Shown: positions 52,355 to 62,924, numbered from the stretch's first letter. The stretch is DNA of 64,000 bases from Trichobilharzia regenti (GCA_944472135.2 OX235265.1:54881112-54945111), one strand, 5' to 3'. The notes: generated by a model from the sequence alone, not told the origin. Translations and numbers: made by a program.

Positions 52355-53107
52355 ATACCTGGGTCAAAGAAGGGACAAAGCGTCTTGGAAGCACACAGGA
52401 AAGCAGGTAATGATGAGTTGTCTGTTACATGTAGTGATGTGTGTGATGTTAAGCACGTTAGGGTTGATGTTAATGTTTCGCCGTCCAGGGATAATAGGAA
52501 TATTAAGCTGCCCGAATATGAGTCTTGGTGTTTTGACGGAAACCCAGCTGACTATCCACAGTTTTTAAGGGAGTTTGAAGTCGTGTTGAGTGGGCTTGCA
52601 ATAAATGATGAAATGAAGTTGATGTATTTGTTGAGTTACTGCACTGGAGTTGCTTCAAGAGCCATACAATGCTGTATGTTTATGGCCCTAGACGAAGAAT
52701 ATACTGAGGCGATGCATATCCTGTGTCAAAGGTTTGGAAGGCCTTCGATGATCGTAAGGAACGTATTCGAGGCTGTTAAAGGTAATGGTAGTCAATTAGG
52801 AGATGACTCCAAGGCACTCACTAAGTTTTTGTATAATCTGACGACTTACAAGAATGCGTTGATTTCGATGAATTGCATGAGCGATCTGAACTCAACTTCC
52901 GTCCTAGAGGTAATAGCGAGACGCCTGCCTACTCGACTGCAAAGGAAGTGGGTGGAGATAAGCCCTCGTATAGAGGACGAAGGTATCGAGCCAAAGTTTG
53001 ATGATATTCTGAAACTGGTAAAAGAAAGTGTCAATCAATCTATGAGCAAGTTTGCCAGTATATTGCATCCCATCCCTGGAATAGAGAAGTCTGAGAGCAA
53101 AACGTAA
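52355..53107 (+). pseudogene. BEL-R Gag N-terminal region, start codon lost
   Basis: The conserved Gag start is ATA instead of ATG at 52355. The frame then stays open to a TAA at 53105-53107 where relatives have Gln. Blocks CFDGNPADY, LCQRFGRPSMI and RRLPTRLQRKW identify it. It continues, after the LINE-C insertion, at 57904. Confidence 0.82.
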
Positions 53108-53512
53108 TCATTTAATAATAATAATAATGTATATTTTCATATAAACATATAAATTTACATGAAAATGCATGCCATTCTCACAGGAACGATCAAGTATGAT
53201 ATAATCTCAATTCGTAGATTGTCTATAAGTTAGTAGTGTTTCAATCGCTAAATATTTGTTAAATATATAAATACACTCATTATCTGAACCAAGCCGTATA
53301 AATATTGAATTGTAGAGTTGTCTTCCAGGTTTCGCGGGAAAATCGGCTTCGTCTCGTTTTCAACTCGTGGCTGTAGGCATACGAAAACCAATCAATATTG
53401 AGATAAGTCCAACGTTTACATAGGATTGAAAGCTGTTTTAGAGAAGTAAAGTGCTAAGGTGAATCATTAAAGTGCAATGAAATAAGTAAGTGCAATGTAT
53501 CACTAATAATAC

Positions 53513-53870
53513 TGTCAATCACGTCTCATAAACCGTTAATGCCCAGCTCTCGCTACGCTCGGGCCCACGCTGTTCCTTGAAGATTTCAGAAACGCTTAGT
53601 AATAACGGACGAATAAACCAAAACACCAGTTGTTGACTCGAGGATTCTTTATTGTTACACCAACATATAAAAAGAATAAGTGAACTAAGGTCTGAAAACA
53701 AATATTACAATAATAAATCATTGTATTACTTCTGACGATGTTTCACTCTTCTTTCTGAACAGCGACCGATGAGACGATGACTGTCGTATTGATGCCTCCG
53801 CGAAAATTGGGGAAGTTGATTTTGAGCAAACAACCAAGAATTGATCGTTCAATCTTCAACTCCATTGACA
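53513..53870 (-). repeat. BEL-N2 3' LTR
   Basis: 358 bp; subtype with CTCGAGTCAACAACTGG (read on the minus strand) in place of the CGGCAGATC block. Next to it inside the element lie the purine run and the A6GGG-type hairpin (53871-53902). Confidence 0.92.
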
Positions 53871-53906
53871 CTCCCCGGCAAAAAAGGGATCCAACCCTTT
53901 TTTCCT

Positions 53907-54131
53907 TCACGACCAATGCACGTTGACTTGGATGCCATTGCGAGAACCTGGGTCACACGGACAGAGCTGAAATGGAAAACAAACAGAAAAGCCAACACAC
54001 CACAAGCATACCCACAGCACAATCTCACACATCGCTGACGACCTGCGCCTCCAGACAGAGACCTCCTCTTGACATCTTGCAACACAATCGCCACTTGCTA
54101 GAATGACTCTTGCAGAATGCAAAGTGACCAT
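53907..54131 (-). CDS. Small conserved ORF in BEL 3' region (74 aa)
   Basis: Same frame and length as in the other BEL elements; one difference from BEL-aut (SSLMC to SSAMC). Function unknown; may be UTR only. Confidence 0.25.
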   Translation of the reverse strand: MVTLHSARVILASGDCVARCQEEVSVWRRRSSAMCEIVLWVCLWCVGFSVCFPFQLCPCDPGSRNGIQVNVHWS

Positions 54132-54539
54132 GGCAGCACCTCACGATACTCTACGCACATCCTCTTATCTACTCACTACCAATTACCACTGAAATCGCTT
54201 GTCACTCATTCTGCCTCAGTTCTAGTAGCGGTGACGCATGCGAGCCTCAGTCGTTTACACTCTTTCTCCCCGGCGTGTCGGACCGCAGCTAACAATTATC
54301 TCCGTGTGCATTTCATTCTCAGCAATAGCCTAGCCTCCCCGGCGTATACGACCCATCTGCTGTCCTTAACATCAATCAATTCATTCATGGATGTAGAAGA
54401 CTCGAAACAACTTCAGAAATAATCACGACGAAAATTTTAACAAAATTACGCAATAACAACAAGATACGAAAACAACAAGTAAACACAATGAATCCAAAAT
54501 ACACCAATTGCTATGACACACCACACGTATATACAAATA

Positions 54540-55021
54540 GTACAAACAACCTCGCCGATCATGTCTTGGTGGAATTCCTTTGAAGAATTGCAGGACTTAC
54601 ACCAGTACGCCTACAACCCTTCTCAGGTTGACGATTGTAAGTTGTGGAATGTCCGGACACAAACAAGATTAACCAACAATTACATCAATTGGAACTCACA
54701 CAACTATTTAACACAAACATATGTACAATCAACACATCAAATGTTGTGGATTCTGGCACGGCAAACTACCCTTGAAGAACTGTAGGACTTACAGCAGTAC
54801 GCCTACATTCCTTCTCAGGTTGATGATCCAAGTGGAAGTCGTCCGGACACAAACAGAATTACCAACAGCTAGATGACAGATGATATCAATTCAGTATATA
54901 CAATATGAACATATGTACAAAATCACACACCAAGCACATTGGACTGCTCATTGATGCGCTACCCTTTGAAGAATTGTAGGACTTACACCAGTACGCCTAC
55001 AACCCTTCTCAGGTTGACGCC
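54540..55021 (-). repeat. BEL-N2 3' UTR tandem repeat (three units)
   Basis: Three units marked by AGGTTG ending at 54630, 54822 and 55016 (periods 192 and 194). Each has the CAGTACGCCTAC/AGGACTTAC module. Confidence 0.85.
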
Positions 55022-56977
55022 CTAGGTTGGAAAATCGTCGCAGAGTTCATTTGCTGACTTCCTTCTATGAGCTAAATCCTCAAATCTGAACGGCAACACG
55101 CCCATGTCATTGTATCGTAGAATATAGATGACCAACAAACACACGACATATCTCATCAACCAAGTGTAGAAACAGAGTAATTTACACCAAAGATAATAAC
55201 ATTCAAATAGTAACTTGAAACTAGAAATGCCTTTATTCGTGCAAGTCAATTTAACAATAACTCTCTCCTTTACACTTGGCTTATCCACACTAAACTGACC
55301 ATTGATATTCGTCCTTTCAAACGAACTGATACTACCATAGTCATTGCACAAGATACTTGAGTTGATGGGTGTCTGTTTCATTGTGGATGACAGCACCAAC
55401 GATGACTGAGTGACACAAGGTGATGAACTTAGTGGTGGATCAGAAGCTGTTCTTGTTCGGCTCTCAGATAGTTGTCCAACTGCAAGATTACCACCACTGC
55501 TGTCTTTCACTACTAGTTCGGGTTTAGCACTATCATCTGATGATAGGTGGGCTACACGCTGATCAATTACACTGACTGTCTCACAAGTATGCACACCTTC
55601 TGGAACTGCATCTGCGTTCAATTCTACTTCACGTTGTAGTTGTACAGAACCTTTATTTAACTTAGCAGTAGTAGGCATATCCCTCATCTCATAATGATCA
55701 ACCAAAGACAACTGTGAAGTATCATGATCATTATCACGAATATTCACTTTACCGTCAACTTCATCATTTTCAAACTCTTTAATAACAGAAGTAGACAATT
55801 TTGGTTCCTCCTCACAAATCATTAAAGGTTTTATATCTTCACTCTGACTAGTTATACTTTGTAAACTTGTAGGGTCAGAACTCCACTCTGAAGCAGTAAC
55901 TCTATTCTGTGACACTCTATTCAACAACGGCTTACCAGTTGCAACTACAGACTTCTTCACCGCACCGTTATCGTCACACAATTCGGAGTCAGACCTGGAG
56001 TTTACATTTAGCTTATCACTGAACTTGCTCACTGGTTCACAGTTCACTTCTGTATGCACCTCTTGCACACGTGTAAAACAAAACCGTGTTTGTCTTGCAT
56101 CTTGTAACTTATCTGTTGAGGATGTACTACGAAACCTGTTACACTCACTAGGTCTATATGCATTACTAGACATCATGGAGCCTTCTCGATATCCACCTCT
56201 CTGAGGCCTACTCGTCATCAATGATTGCATTTTGATCTCAGACTGCTCTATTCTAGGGGTGAGATGAAATAGACTGGCGAACTTGCTCATAGATTGATTG
56301 ACACTAGTATTTACCAGTTTCAGGATATCATCAAACTTTGGCTCGATACCCTCATCCTCCATACGGGAGCTCATCTTCACCCACTTCCTTTGCAGTCGAG
56401 TAGGTAGACGTCTTGCTATTACTTCTAGTATAAAACTCGAGTTGAGGTCACTCATGCGATTCATCGAAATCATTCCATTCTTGTAAATTAGCAAATTATC
56501 TAAAAACTCAGTGAGTGCCTGGGAGTCATCCTGTAATTGACCACCATTACCCTTAACAGCCTCGAATAATTTCCCTGCAATCATCGAAGGTCTTCCAAAC
56601 CTTTGACGTAATATGCTCATAGCCTCATCGTAGCCCTCTTTTGGCTTCATAAACTTACAACACTGTATAGCTCTTGCAGCATCTCCAGTGCAATATCTCA
56701 TCAAATACATTAACTTCAATTCATCAGTTAATAGAAAACTACTCAGCATGATCTCAAACTCCTTTACAAATTGTAAATAATCAGCCGGGTTTCCATCAAA
56801 ACACCGTGGTTCAAATTTAGGGAGTTTGATGTTCCTATTATCCCTGAACGGCGAAACAGTAACATCAACCATGTCATGCTTAACATCAGACACATCGTTA
56901 CAATTAACAGACAAGTCACCATGACTTACTTTCCTGTTTGCATCCAAGACACTCTGTCCCTTCTTTGACCCAGGCAT
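55022..56977 (-). CDS. BEL-N2 Gag-like fusion protein (651 aa)
   Basis: An intact ORF collinear with BEL-N1 residue for residue, with no indels. It keeps the Gag N-terminus, the degenerate knuckle (Arg at the second Cys position), the acidic Ser/Thr-rich middle, the hydrophobic segment at about 589-620 and the DDFPT end. Compared with BEL-N1 it has the presumably ancestral PADYLQF and CTGDAAR, as in BEL-aut. It lacks any enzyme domain. Confidence 0.88.
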   Translation of the reverse strand: MPGSKKGQSVLDANRKVSHGDLSVNCNDVSDVKHDMVDVTVSPFRDNRNIKLPKFEPRCFDGNPADYLQFVKEFEIMLSSFLLTDELKLMYLMRYCTGDAARAIQCCKFMKPKEGYDEAMSILRQRFGRPSMIAGKLFEAVKGNGGQLQDDSQALTEFLDNLLIYKNGMISMNRMSDLNSSFILEVIARRLPTRLQRKWVKMSSRMEDEGIEPKFDDILKLVNTSVNQSMSKFASLFHLTPRIEQSEIKMQSLMTSRPQRGGYREGSMMSSNAYRPSECNRFRSTSSTDKLQDARQTRFCFTRVQEVHTEVNCEPVSKFSDKLNVNSRSDSELCDDNGAVKKSVVATGKPLLNRVSQNRVTASEWSSDPTSLQSITSQSEDIKPLMICEEEPKLSTSVIKEFENDEVDGKVNIRDNDHDTSQLSLVDHYEMRDMPTTAKLNKGSVQLQREVELNADAVPEGVHTCETVSVIDQRVAHLSSDDSAKPELVVKDSSGGNLAVGQLSESRTRTASDPPLSSSPCVTQSSLVLSSTMKQTPINSSILCNDYGSISSFERTNINGQFSVDKPSVKERVIVKLTCTNKGISSFKLLFECYYLWCKLLCFYTWLMRYVVCLLVIYILRYNDMGVLPFRFEDLAHRRKSANELCDDFPT

Positions 56978-57121
56978 TGTTGAACTTGACCAAATTCCAA
57001 AAAAGTTCCAGATATTGCTTGTTCAAAGAGGACTTGACCGGCACCAGGAAAGATGAACGGTGACTATCCAAACTTTCACCAACTGTTTGAATCCGCCAGA
57101 TCTGTTTCCATCGTCAGAAAC

Positions 57122-57478
57122 TGTCAATCACGTCTCATAAACCGTTAATGCCCAGCTCTCGCTACGCTCGGGCCCACGCTGTTCCTTGAAGATTTCAGAA
57201 ACGCTTAGTAATAACGGACGAATAAACCAAAACACCAGTTGTTGACTCGAGGATTCTTTATTGTTACACCAACATATAAAAGAATAAGTGAACTAAGGTC
57301 TGAAAACAAATATTACAATAATAAATCATTGTATTACTTCTGACGATGTTTCACTCTTCTTTCTGAACAGCGACCGATGAGACGATGACTGTCGTATTGA
57401 TGCCTCCGCGATAATTGGGGAAGTTGATTTTGAGCAAACAACCAAGAATTGATCGTTCAATCTTCAACTCCATTGACA
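57122..57478 (-). repeat. BEL-N2 5' LTR
   Basis: 357 bp, same subtype as 53513-53870. The leader hairpin GTTTC/GAAAC lies at 57104-57121. Confidence 0.92.
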
Positions 57479-57545
57479 AATGCATTCATAAGTAGATACA
57501 ATGGGAAACTATTAAATCTTTAGGCTGACAACGTTCATTTGCAAT

Positions 57546-57780
57546 GTATAATGCTACCCATATAAATCTTACTATCATGATGTCCACTTTTGGCTTTAAT
57601 ACAATTATTCCCAAGCCGGTTCTTTTTATTTCATACCTTATTGGGTATGTGGTGCACGACCGTACCCTACAGAGAATAGGAATAGAATGAGTCTAATCGA
57701 ATTCATAAAGAGCTATAAAATGTTAGGTGTAATGGGATATAATGAGGATCAAGTAAAGACGCTATTAGAAAATGAATGAG
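57546..57780 (+). pseudogene. Degraded copy of the 78-aa ORF in the LINE-C fragment
   Basis: Matches the reverse of 15163-15399. The start (ATGTATAATGCTAC) and the C-terminal GYNEDQVKTLLENE codons remain; the middle is frameshifted. Confidence 0.5.
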
Positions 57781-57903
57781 ATAAGACATTGTGAAGTGGT
57801 ATCTAAAGATCCGACAATGGACAGCAAGTTAATTTATAAGATGCATCATAAATCTGTGCAGAGCCCACGTGGTCGCATCTCAACAATAGGCTGAGAGAAT
57901 GGT

Positions 57904-58230
57904 ATGACGAAAGGGTCCTAGAGAAGCGGATATCGAGAAAGCTTTATGCTATCTAGTAATGCATATAAAGTTAGTGAGTGTAACAGCTTTCGTGGGACGT
58001 CACCAACAGATAGGTTACAAGCTGTGAGACAAACACGGTTGTGTTTTACACGTTTGCAAGAAGTGCATACAAAGGCGAACTGTGAAGCAGTCAGCAAGTT
58101 TAGTGATAGGCTAAATATGAAATCAGCGTCATCAAGGTCTGACTACTAATTGTGTGACGATAATGGTGCAGTGAAGAAGCCTGTAGTTGCAACCAGTAAG
58201 CCATTGTTGGGAAGAGTGTCACAGACGACA
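57904..58230 (+). pseudogene. BEL-R Gag tail of BEL-N type
   Basis: Encodes the knuckle region in its degenerate form (RLCFTRLQEVHTKANCE, with Arg at the second Cys position). The first part of the BEL-N-specific region follows (SKFSDRLN, LCDDNGAVKKPVVAT), with a TAA at about 58147. The BEL-N-specific sequence stops near 58225 and integrase sequence follows within about 20 bases. Confidence 0.78.
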
Positions 58231-58244
58231 CGGCACTTTGTGCA

Positions 58245-58924
58245 GTAGAAGTGAATTATCAATTCGAGTACGTCGGTGTGGATTCATTCGAACCTTTGGT
58301 AGTGAAGAGAGGAAACACCCCATGTAAAACATATGGTTGTTTATTCACCTGTTTGAGAATGAGAGCTGTGCATATTGAGATGGATCATACGTTAACTACT
58401 GATTCATTCGTTCTAGCATTACGCAGATTTATAAATCGCCAGGGTGCACCAAAGATGATGTTCAGTGACAGACGGACTAATTTTGTCGGCTGTCACGCCG
58501 AGCTTAAATAGTATTTCAAAGGTCCTCAAACGAGAGTTCATGAAGAGTTACTGAAAAAAACATCTAGTGGCACTTTAACCCACCAACTGCCAGTCACAGA
58601 GATGAGCTATGGGAAAGACTTATAGGAATTCTTAAGCGTATTCTAAGCTCCATAATTAAGAACCAGAGTTTGAATGACGAGATATTTTTATGTGAAGCTG
58701 AACGAATACTAAATGACCGGCCGCTATTACGTGTGAGGGAAGACGTCAGGGATTTCGATGTGTTAACTACAAATAAATTATTGCTATTGAGAGGTAACGC
58801 TGGCATAGAGGACTCGAGCGCAGAACGAATACCCAGGATTAGAAGATGGAAACCAGCCAGGCACATGAAAGATATATTTTGGAAAAGATGGTTAAAGGAA
58901 TGTGTTCTTACACTGCAAACCAGA
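58245..58924 (+). pseudogene. BEL-R integrase core, interrupted
   Basis: FEYVGVDSFEPLVVKRG, AVHIEM, FSDRRTNFVG and ELWERLIGIL are readable, with a TAG at 58507-58509 and frameshifts. The first catalytic Asp region is altered but present. It ends at CCAGA where BEL-N3 inserted; the remaining C-terminus is at 62925. Confidence 0.82.
58920..58924. repeat. Target-site duplication CCAGA, left copy
   Basis: CCAGA at 58920-58924 is repeated at 62925-62929 after the BEL-N3 3' LTR. Confidence 0.92.
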
Positions 58925-59295
58925 TGTAAATGGAGTTGAAGATTGAACGATCAATTCTTGGTTGTTTGCTCAAAATCAACTTCCTCGATTTTCGCGGAGG
59001 CATCAATACGACAGTCATCGTCTCATCGGTCGCTGTTCAGAAAGAAGTCAGCAATAAACCGTCAGAAGTAATATTGTGATTAATTATTGTAATATTTGTT
59101 TTCAGACCTTAGTTTTCTTAGTTCGTTTATTCTTTTTATATGTTGGTGTAACAATAAACAAATCTAAAGCGGCAGATCAGTGTTTTGGTTTATGCGTCCG
59201 TTATAACTAAGCGTTTCTGAGAAATCTTCGAAGAACAGCGTGGGCCCGAGCGTTGCGAGAGCTGGGCATTAACGGTTTATGAGACGTGATTGACA
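58925..59295 (+). repeat. BEL-N3 5' LTR
   Basis: 371 bp, subtype with CTAAAGCGGCAGATCAG as in BEL-N1. The leader hairpin (GTTTC/GAAAC) follows at 59296-59313. Confidence 0.92.
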
Positions 59296-59439
59296 GTTTC
59301 TGACGATGGAAACAGATCTGGCGGATTCACACAGTTGGTGACTGTTTGGATAGTCACCGTTCATCTTTCCTGGTGCCGGTCAAGTCCTCTTTGAACAAGC
59401 AATATCTGGAACTTTTTTGGAAGTTGGTCAAGTTCAACA

Positions 59440-61395
59440 ATGTCTGGGTCAAAGAAGGGACAGAGTGTCTTGGATGCAAACAGGAAAGTAAGTCATGGTG
59501 ACTTGTCTGTTACTTGTAACGATGTGTCTGATGTTAAGCATGACATGGTTGATGTTACTGTTTCGCCGTTCAGGGATAATAGGAACATCAAACTCCCTAA
59601 ATTTGAACCACGGTGTTTTGATGGAAACCCGGCTGATTATTTACAATTTGTAAAGGAGTTTGAGATCATGCTGAATAGTTTTCTATTAAATGATGAATTG
59701 AAATTGATGTATTTGATGAGATATTGCACTGGAGATGCTGCAAGAGCTATACAGTGTTGTAAGTTTATGAAGCCAAAGGAGGGCTACGATGAGGCTATGA
59801 GCATATTACGCCAAAGGTTTGGAAGACCTTCGATGATTGCAGGGAAATTATTCGAGGCTGTTAAGGGTAATGGTGGTCAATTACAGGATGACTCCCAGGC
59901 ACTCACTGAGTTTTTAGATAATTTGCTAATTTACAAGAATGGAATGATTTCGATGAATCGCATGAGTGACCTCAACTCGAGTTTTATACTAGAAGTAATA
60001 GCAAGACGTCTACCTACCCGACTGCAAAGGAAGTGGGTGAAGATAAGCTCCCGTATGGAGGATGAGGGTATCGAGCCAAAGTTTGATGATATCCTGAAAC
60101 TGGTAAATACTAGTGTCAATCAATCTATGAGCAAGTTCGCCAGTCTGTTAGATCTCACCCATAGAATAGAGCAGTCTGAGGGGAAAACCTACTCATTGAT
60201 GACGAATAAGCCTCAGAGAGGTGGATATCGAGAAGGCTCCATGATGTCTAGTAATGCATATAGATCTAGTGAGTGTAACAGGTTTCGTAGTACATCCTCA
60301 ACAGATAAGTTACAAGATGCAAGACAAACACGGTTTTGTTTTACACGTGTGCAAGAGGTGCATACAGAAGTGAACTGTGAACCAGTGAGCAAGTTCAGTG
60401 ATAAGCTAAATGTAAACTCCAGGTCTGACTCCGAATTGTGTGACGATAACGGTGCGGTGAAGAAGTCTGTAGTTGCAACTGGTAAGCCGTTGTTGAATAG
60501 AGTGTCACAGAATAGAGTTACTGCTTCAGAGTGGAGTTCTGACTCCAAAAGTTTACAAAGTATAACTAGTCAGAGTGAAGATATAAAACCTTTAATGATT
60601 TGTGAGGAGGAACCAAAATTGTCTACTTCTGTTATTAAAGAGTTTGAAAATGATGAACTTGACGGTAAATTGTATATATGTGATAATGATCATGATAGTG
60701 CAGATTTGTCTTTGGTTGATCATGATGAATTGGAGGGAATGCCTACTACTGCTAAGTTAAATAAAGGTTCTGTACAACTTGAACGTGAAGTAGAATTAAA
60801 TGCAGATGCAGTTGCAGAAGGCATGCATACTTGTGAGACCGTCAGTGTAATTGATCAGCGTGTAGCCCACCTATCATCAGATGATAGTGCTAAACCCGAA
60901 CTAGTAGTGAAAGACAGCAGTGGTGGTAATCTTGCAGTTGGACAACTATCTGAGAGCCGAACAAGAACAGCTTCTGATCCACCACTAAGTTCATCACCTT
61001 GTGTCACTCAGTCATCGTTGGTGTTTTCATCCACAATGAAACAGATGCCCATCAACTCAAGTATCTTGTGCAATGACTATGGTAGTATCAGTTCGTTTGA
61101 AAGGACGAATATCAATGGTCAGTTTAGTGTGGATAAGCCAAGTGTAAAGGAGAGAGTTATTGTTAAATTGACTTGCACGAATAAAGGCATTTCTAGTTTC
61201 AAGTTACTATTTGAATGTTATTATCTTTGGTGTAAATTACTCTGTTTCTACACTTGGTTGATGAGATATGTCGTGTGTTTGTTGGTCATCTATATTCTAC
61301 GATACAATGACATGGGCGTGTTGCCGTTCAGATTTGAGGATATAGCTCATAGAAGGAAGTTAGCAAATGAACTCTGCGACGATTTTCCAACCTAG
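59440..61395 (+). CDS. BEL-N3 Gag-like fusion protein (651 aa)
   Basis: An intact ORF from ATG (MSGSKKG) to the DDFPT end, collinear with BEL-N1 and BEL-N2 without indels. Substitutions cluster in the acidic middle (for example KLYICDNDHDSADLSL against KVNIRDNDHDTSQLSL), while the Gag N-terminus and hydrophobic end are nearly unchanged. Knuckle degenerate as in the others. Confidence 0.88.
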   Translation: MSGSKKGQSVLDANRKVSHGDLSVTCNDVSDVKHDMVDVTVSPFRDNRNIKLPKFEPRCFDGNPADYLQFVKEFEIMLNSFLLNDELKLMYLMRYCTGDAARAIQCCKFMKPKEGYDEAMSILRQRFGRPSMIAGKLFEAVKGNGGQLQDDSQALTEFLDNLLIYKNGMISMNRMSDLNSSFILEVIARRLPTRLQRKWVKISSRMEDEGIEPKFDDILKLVNTSVNQSMSKFASLLDLTHRIEQSEGKTYSLMTNKPQRGGYREGSMMSSNAYRSSECNRFRSTSSTDKLQDARQTRFCFTRVQEVHTEVNCEPVSKFSDKLNVNSRSDSELCDDNGAVKKSVVATGKPLLNRVSQNRVTASEWSSDSKSLQSITSQSEDIKPLMICEEEPKLSTSVIKEFENDELDGKLYICDNDHDSADLSLVDHDELEGMPTTAKLNKGSVQLEREVELNADAVAEGMHTCETVSVIDQRVAHLSSDDSAKPELVVKDSSGGNLAVGQLSESRTRTASDPPLSSSPCVTQSSLVFSSTMKQMPINSSILCNDYGSISSFERTNINGQFSVDKPSVKERVIVKLTCTNKGISSFKLLFECYYLWCKLLCFYTWLMRYVVCLLVIYILRYNDMGVLPFRFEDIAHRRKLANELCDDFPT

Positions 61396-61860
61396 GGCGT
61401 CAACCTGAGAAGGGTTGTAGGCGTACTGGTGTAAGTCCTACAATTCTTCAAAGGGTAGCGCATCAATGAGCAGTCCAATGTGCTTGGTGTGTGATTTTGT
61501 ACATATGTTCATATTGTATATACTGAATTGATATCATTTATCATCTAGCTGTTGGTAATTCTGTTTGTGTCCGGACGACTTCCACTTGGATCATCAACCT
61601 GAGAAGGAATGTAGGCGTACTGCTGTAAGTCCTACAGTTCTTCAAGGGTAGTTTGTCGTGCCAGAATCCACAACATTTGATGTGTTGATTGTACATATGT
61701 TTGTGTTAAATAGTTGTGTGAGTTCCAATTGATGTAATTGTTGGTTAATCTTGTTTGTGTCCGGACATTCCACAACTTACAATCGTCAACCTGTGAAGGG
61801 TTGTAGGCGTACTGGTGTAAGTCCTGCAATTCTTCAAAGGAATTCCACCAAGACATGATC
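61396..61860 (+). repeat. BEL-N3 3' UTR tandem repeat (three units)
   Basis: CAACCTG motifs at 61401, 61595 and 61787 (periods 194 and 192), each with the GTAGGCGTACTG/TAAGTCCT module. Confidence 0.85.
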
Positions 61861-62285
61861 GGCGAGGTTGTTTGTACTATTTGTATATACGTGTGGTGTG
61901 TCATAGCAATTGGTGTATTTTGGATTCATTGTGTTTACTTGTTGTTTTCGTGTCTTGTTGTTATTGCGTAATTTTGTTAAAATTTTCGTCGTGATTATTT
62001 CTGAAGTTGTTTCGAGTCTTCTACATCCATGAATGAATTGATTGATGTTAAGGACAGCAGATGGGTCGTATACGCCGGGGAGGCTAGGCTATTGCTGAGA
62101 ATGAAATGCACACGGAGATAATTGTTAGCTGCGGTCCGACACGCCGGGGAGAAAGAGTGTAAACGACTGAGGCTCGCATGCGTCACCGCTACTAGAACTG
62201 AGGCAGAATGAGTGACAAGCGATTTCAGTGGTAATTGGTAGTGAGTAGATAAGAGGATGTGCGTAGAGTATCGTGAGGTGCTGCC

Positions 62286-62510
62286 ATGGTCACTTTGCAT
62301 TCTGCAAGAGTCATTCTAGCAAGTGGCGATTGTGTTGCAAGATGTCAAGAGGAGGTCTCTGTCTGGAGGCGCAGGTCGTCAGCGATGTGTGAGATTGTGC
62401 TGTGGGTATGCTTGTGGTGTGTTGGCTTTTCTGTTTGTTTTCCATTTCAGCTCTGTCCGTGTGACCCAGGTTCTCGCAATGGCATCCAAGTCAACGTGCA
62501 TTGGTCGTGA
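62286..62510 (+). CDS. Small conserved ORF in BEL 3' region (74 aa)
   Basis: Fourth copy of the 74-codon ORF, identical in protein to the BEL-N2 copy. Coding status uncertain. Confidence 0.25.
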   Translation: MVTLHSARVILASGDCVARCQEEVSVWRRRSSAMCEIVLWVCLWCVGFSVCFPFQLCPCDPGSRNGIQVNVHWS

Positions 62511-62546
62511 AGGAAAAAAGGGTTGGATCCCATTTTTGCCGGGGAG

Positions 62547-62924
62547 TGTCAATGGAGTTGAAGATTGAACGATCAATTCTTGGTTGTTTGCTCAAAATCA
62601 ACTTCCTCGATTTTCGCGGAGGCATCAATACGACAGTCATCGTCTCATCGGTCGCTGTTCAGAAAGAAGATTGAAACATCGTCAGAAGTAATACAGAGAT
62701 TTATTATTGTAATATTTGTTTTCAGACCTTAGTTTTCTTAGTTTGCTTACTTCGCTTATTCCTTTTATATGTTGGTGTAACAATAAACAAATCTAAAGCG
62801 GCAGATCAGTGTTTTGGTTTTTGCGTCCGTTATAACTAAGCGTTTCTGAGAAATCTTCGAAGAACAGCGTGGGCCCGAGCGTAGCGAGAGCTGGGCATTA
62901 ACGGTTTATGAGACGTGATTGACA
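62547..62924 (+). repeat. BEL-N3 3' LTR
   Basis: 378 bp with TGTCA/TGACA ends. The preceding hairpin has one mismatch (CCCATTTTT). Confidence 0.92.

Larger units (their letters stand above)
53513..57478 (-). mobile_element. BEL-N2, non-autonomous BEL/Pao element with a 651-codon ORF
   Basis: A 3966-bp minus-strand element. Its LTRs (57122-57478 as 5', 53513-53870 as 3') differ at only two positions by eye, which suggests the youngest insertion here. The flanking 5-mers are AATAC (53508-53512) and AATGC (57479-57483), an imperfect target duplication. It carries a third LTR subtype but the same interior as BEL-N1 and BEL-N3. Confidence 0.92.
53112..57903 (-). mobile_element. LINE-C 3' fragment inserted in BEL-R Gag (interrupted by BEL-N2)
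   Basis: Two pieces, 53112-53512 and 57479-57903, together match 15037-15841 of LINE-C copy 1 in reverse. The fragment begins within the LINE 3' region (5' truncation) and ends in (AAT)n at 53112-53127, the complement of the (TTA)n tail. BEL-R Gag sequence resumes immediately on both sides. Confidence 0.82.
58925..62924 (+). mobile_element. BEL-N3, non-autonomous BEL/Pao element with a 651-codon ORF
   Basis: A 4000-bp element with LTRs 58925-59295 and 62547-62924 and a perfect CCAGA duplication, inserted in BEL-R integrase. The first bases read TGTAA instead of TGTCA. Its two LTRs differ more than those of BEL-N1 or BEL-N2, mainly in the first half. It is oriented opposite to BEL-N2, so the two form a large inverted pair. 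Confidence 0.93.
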
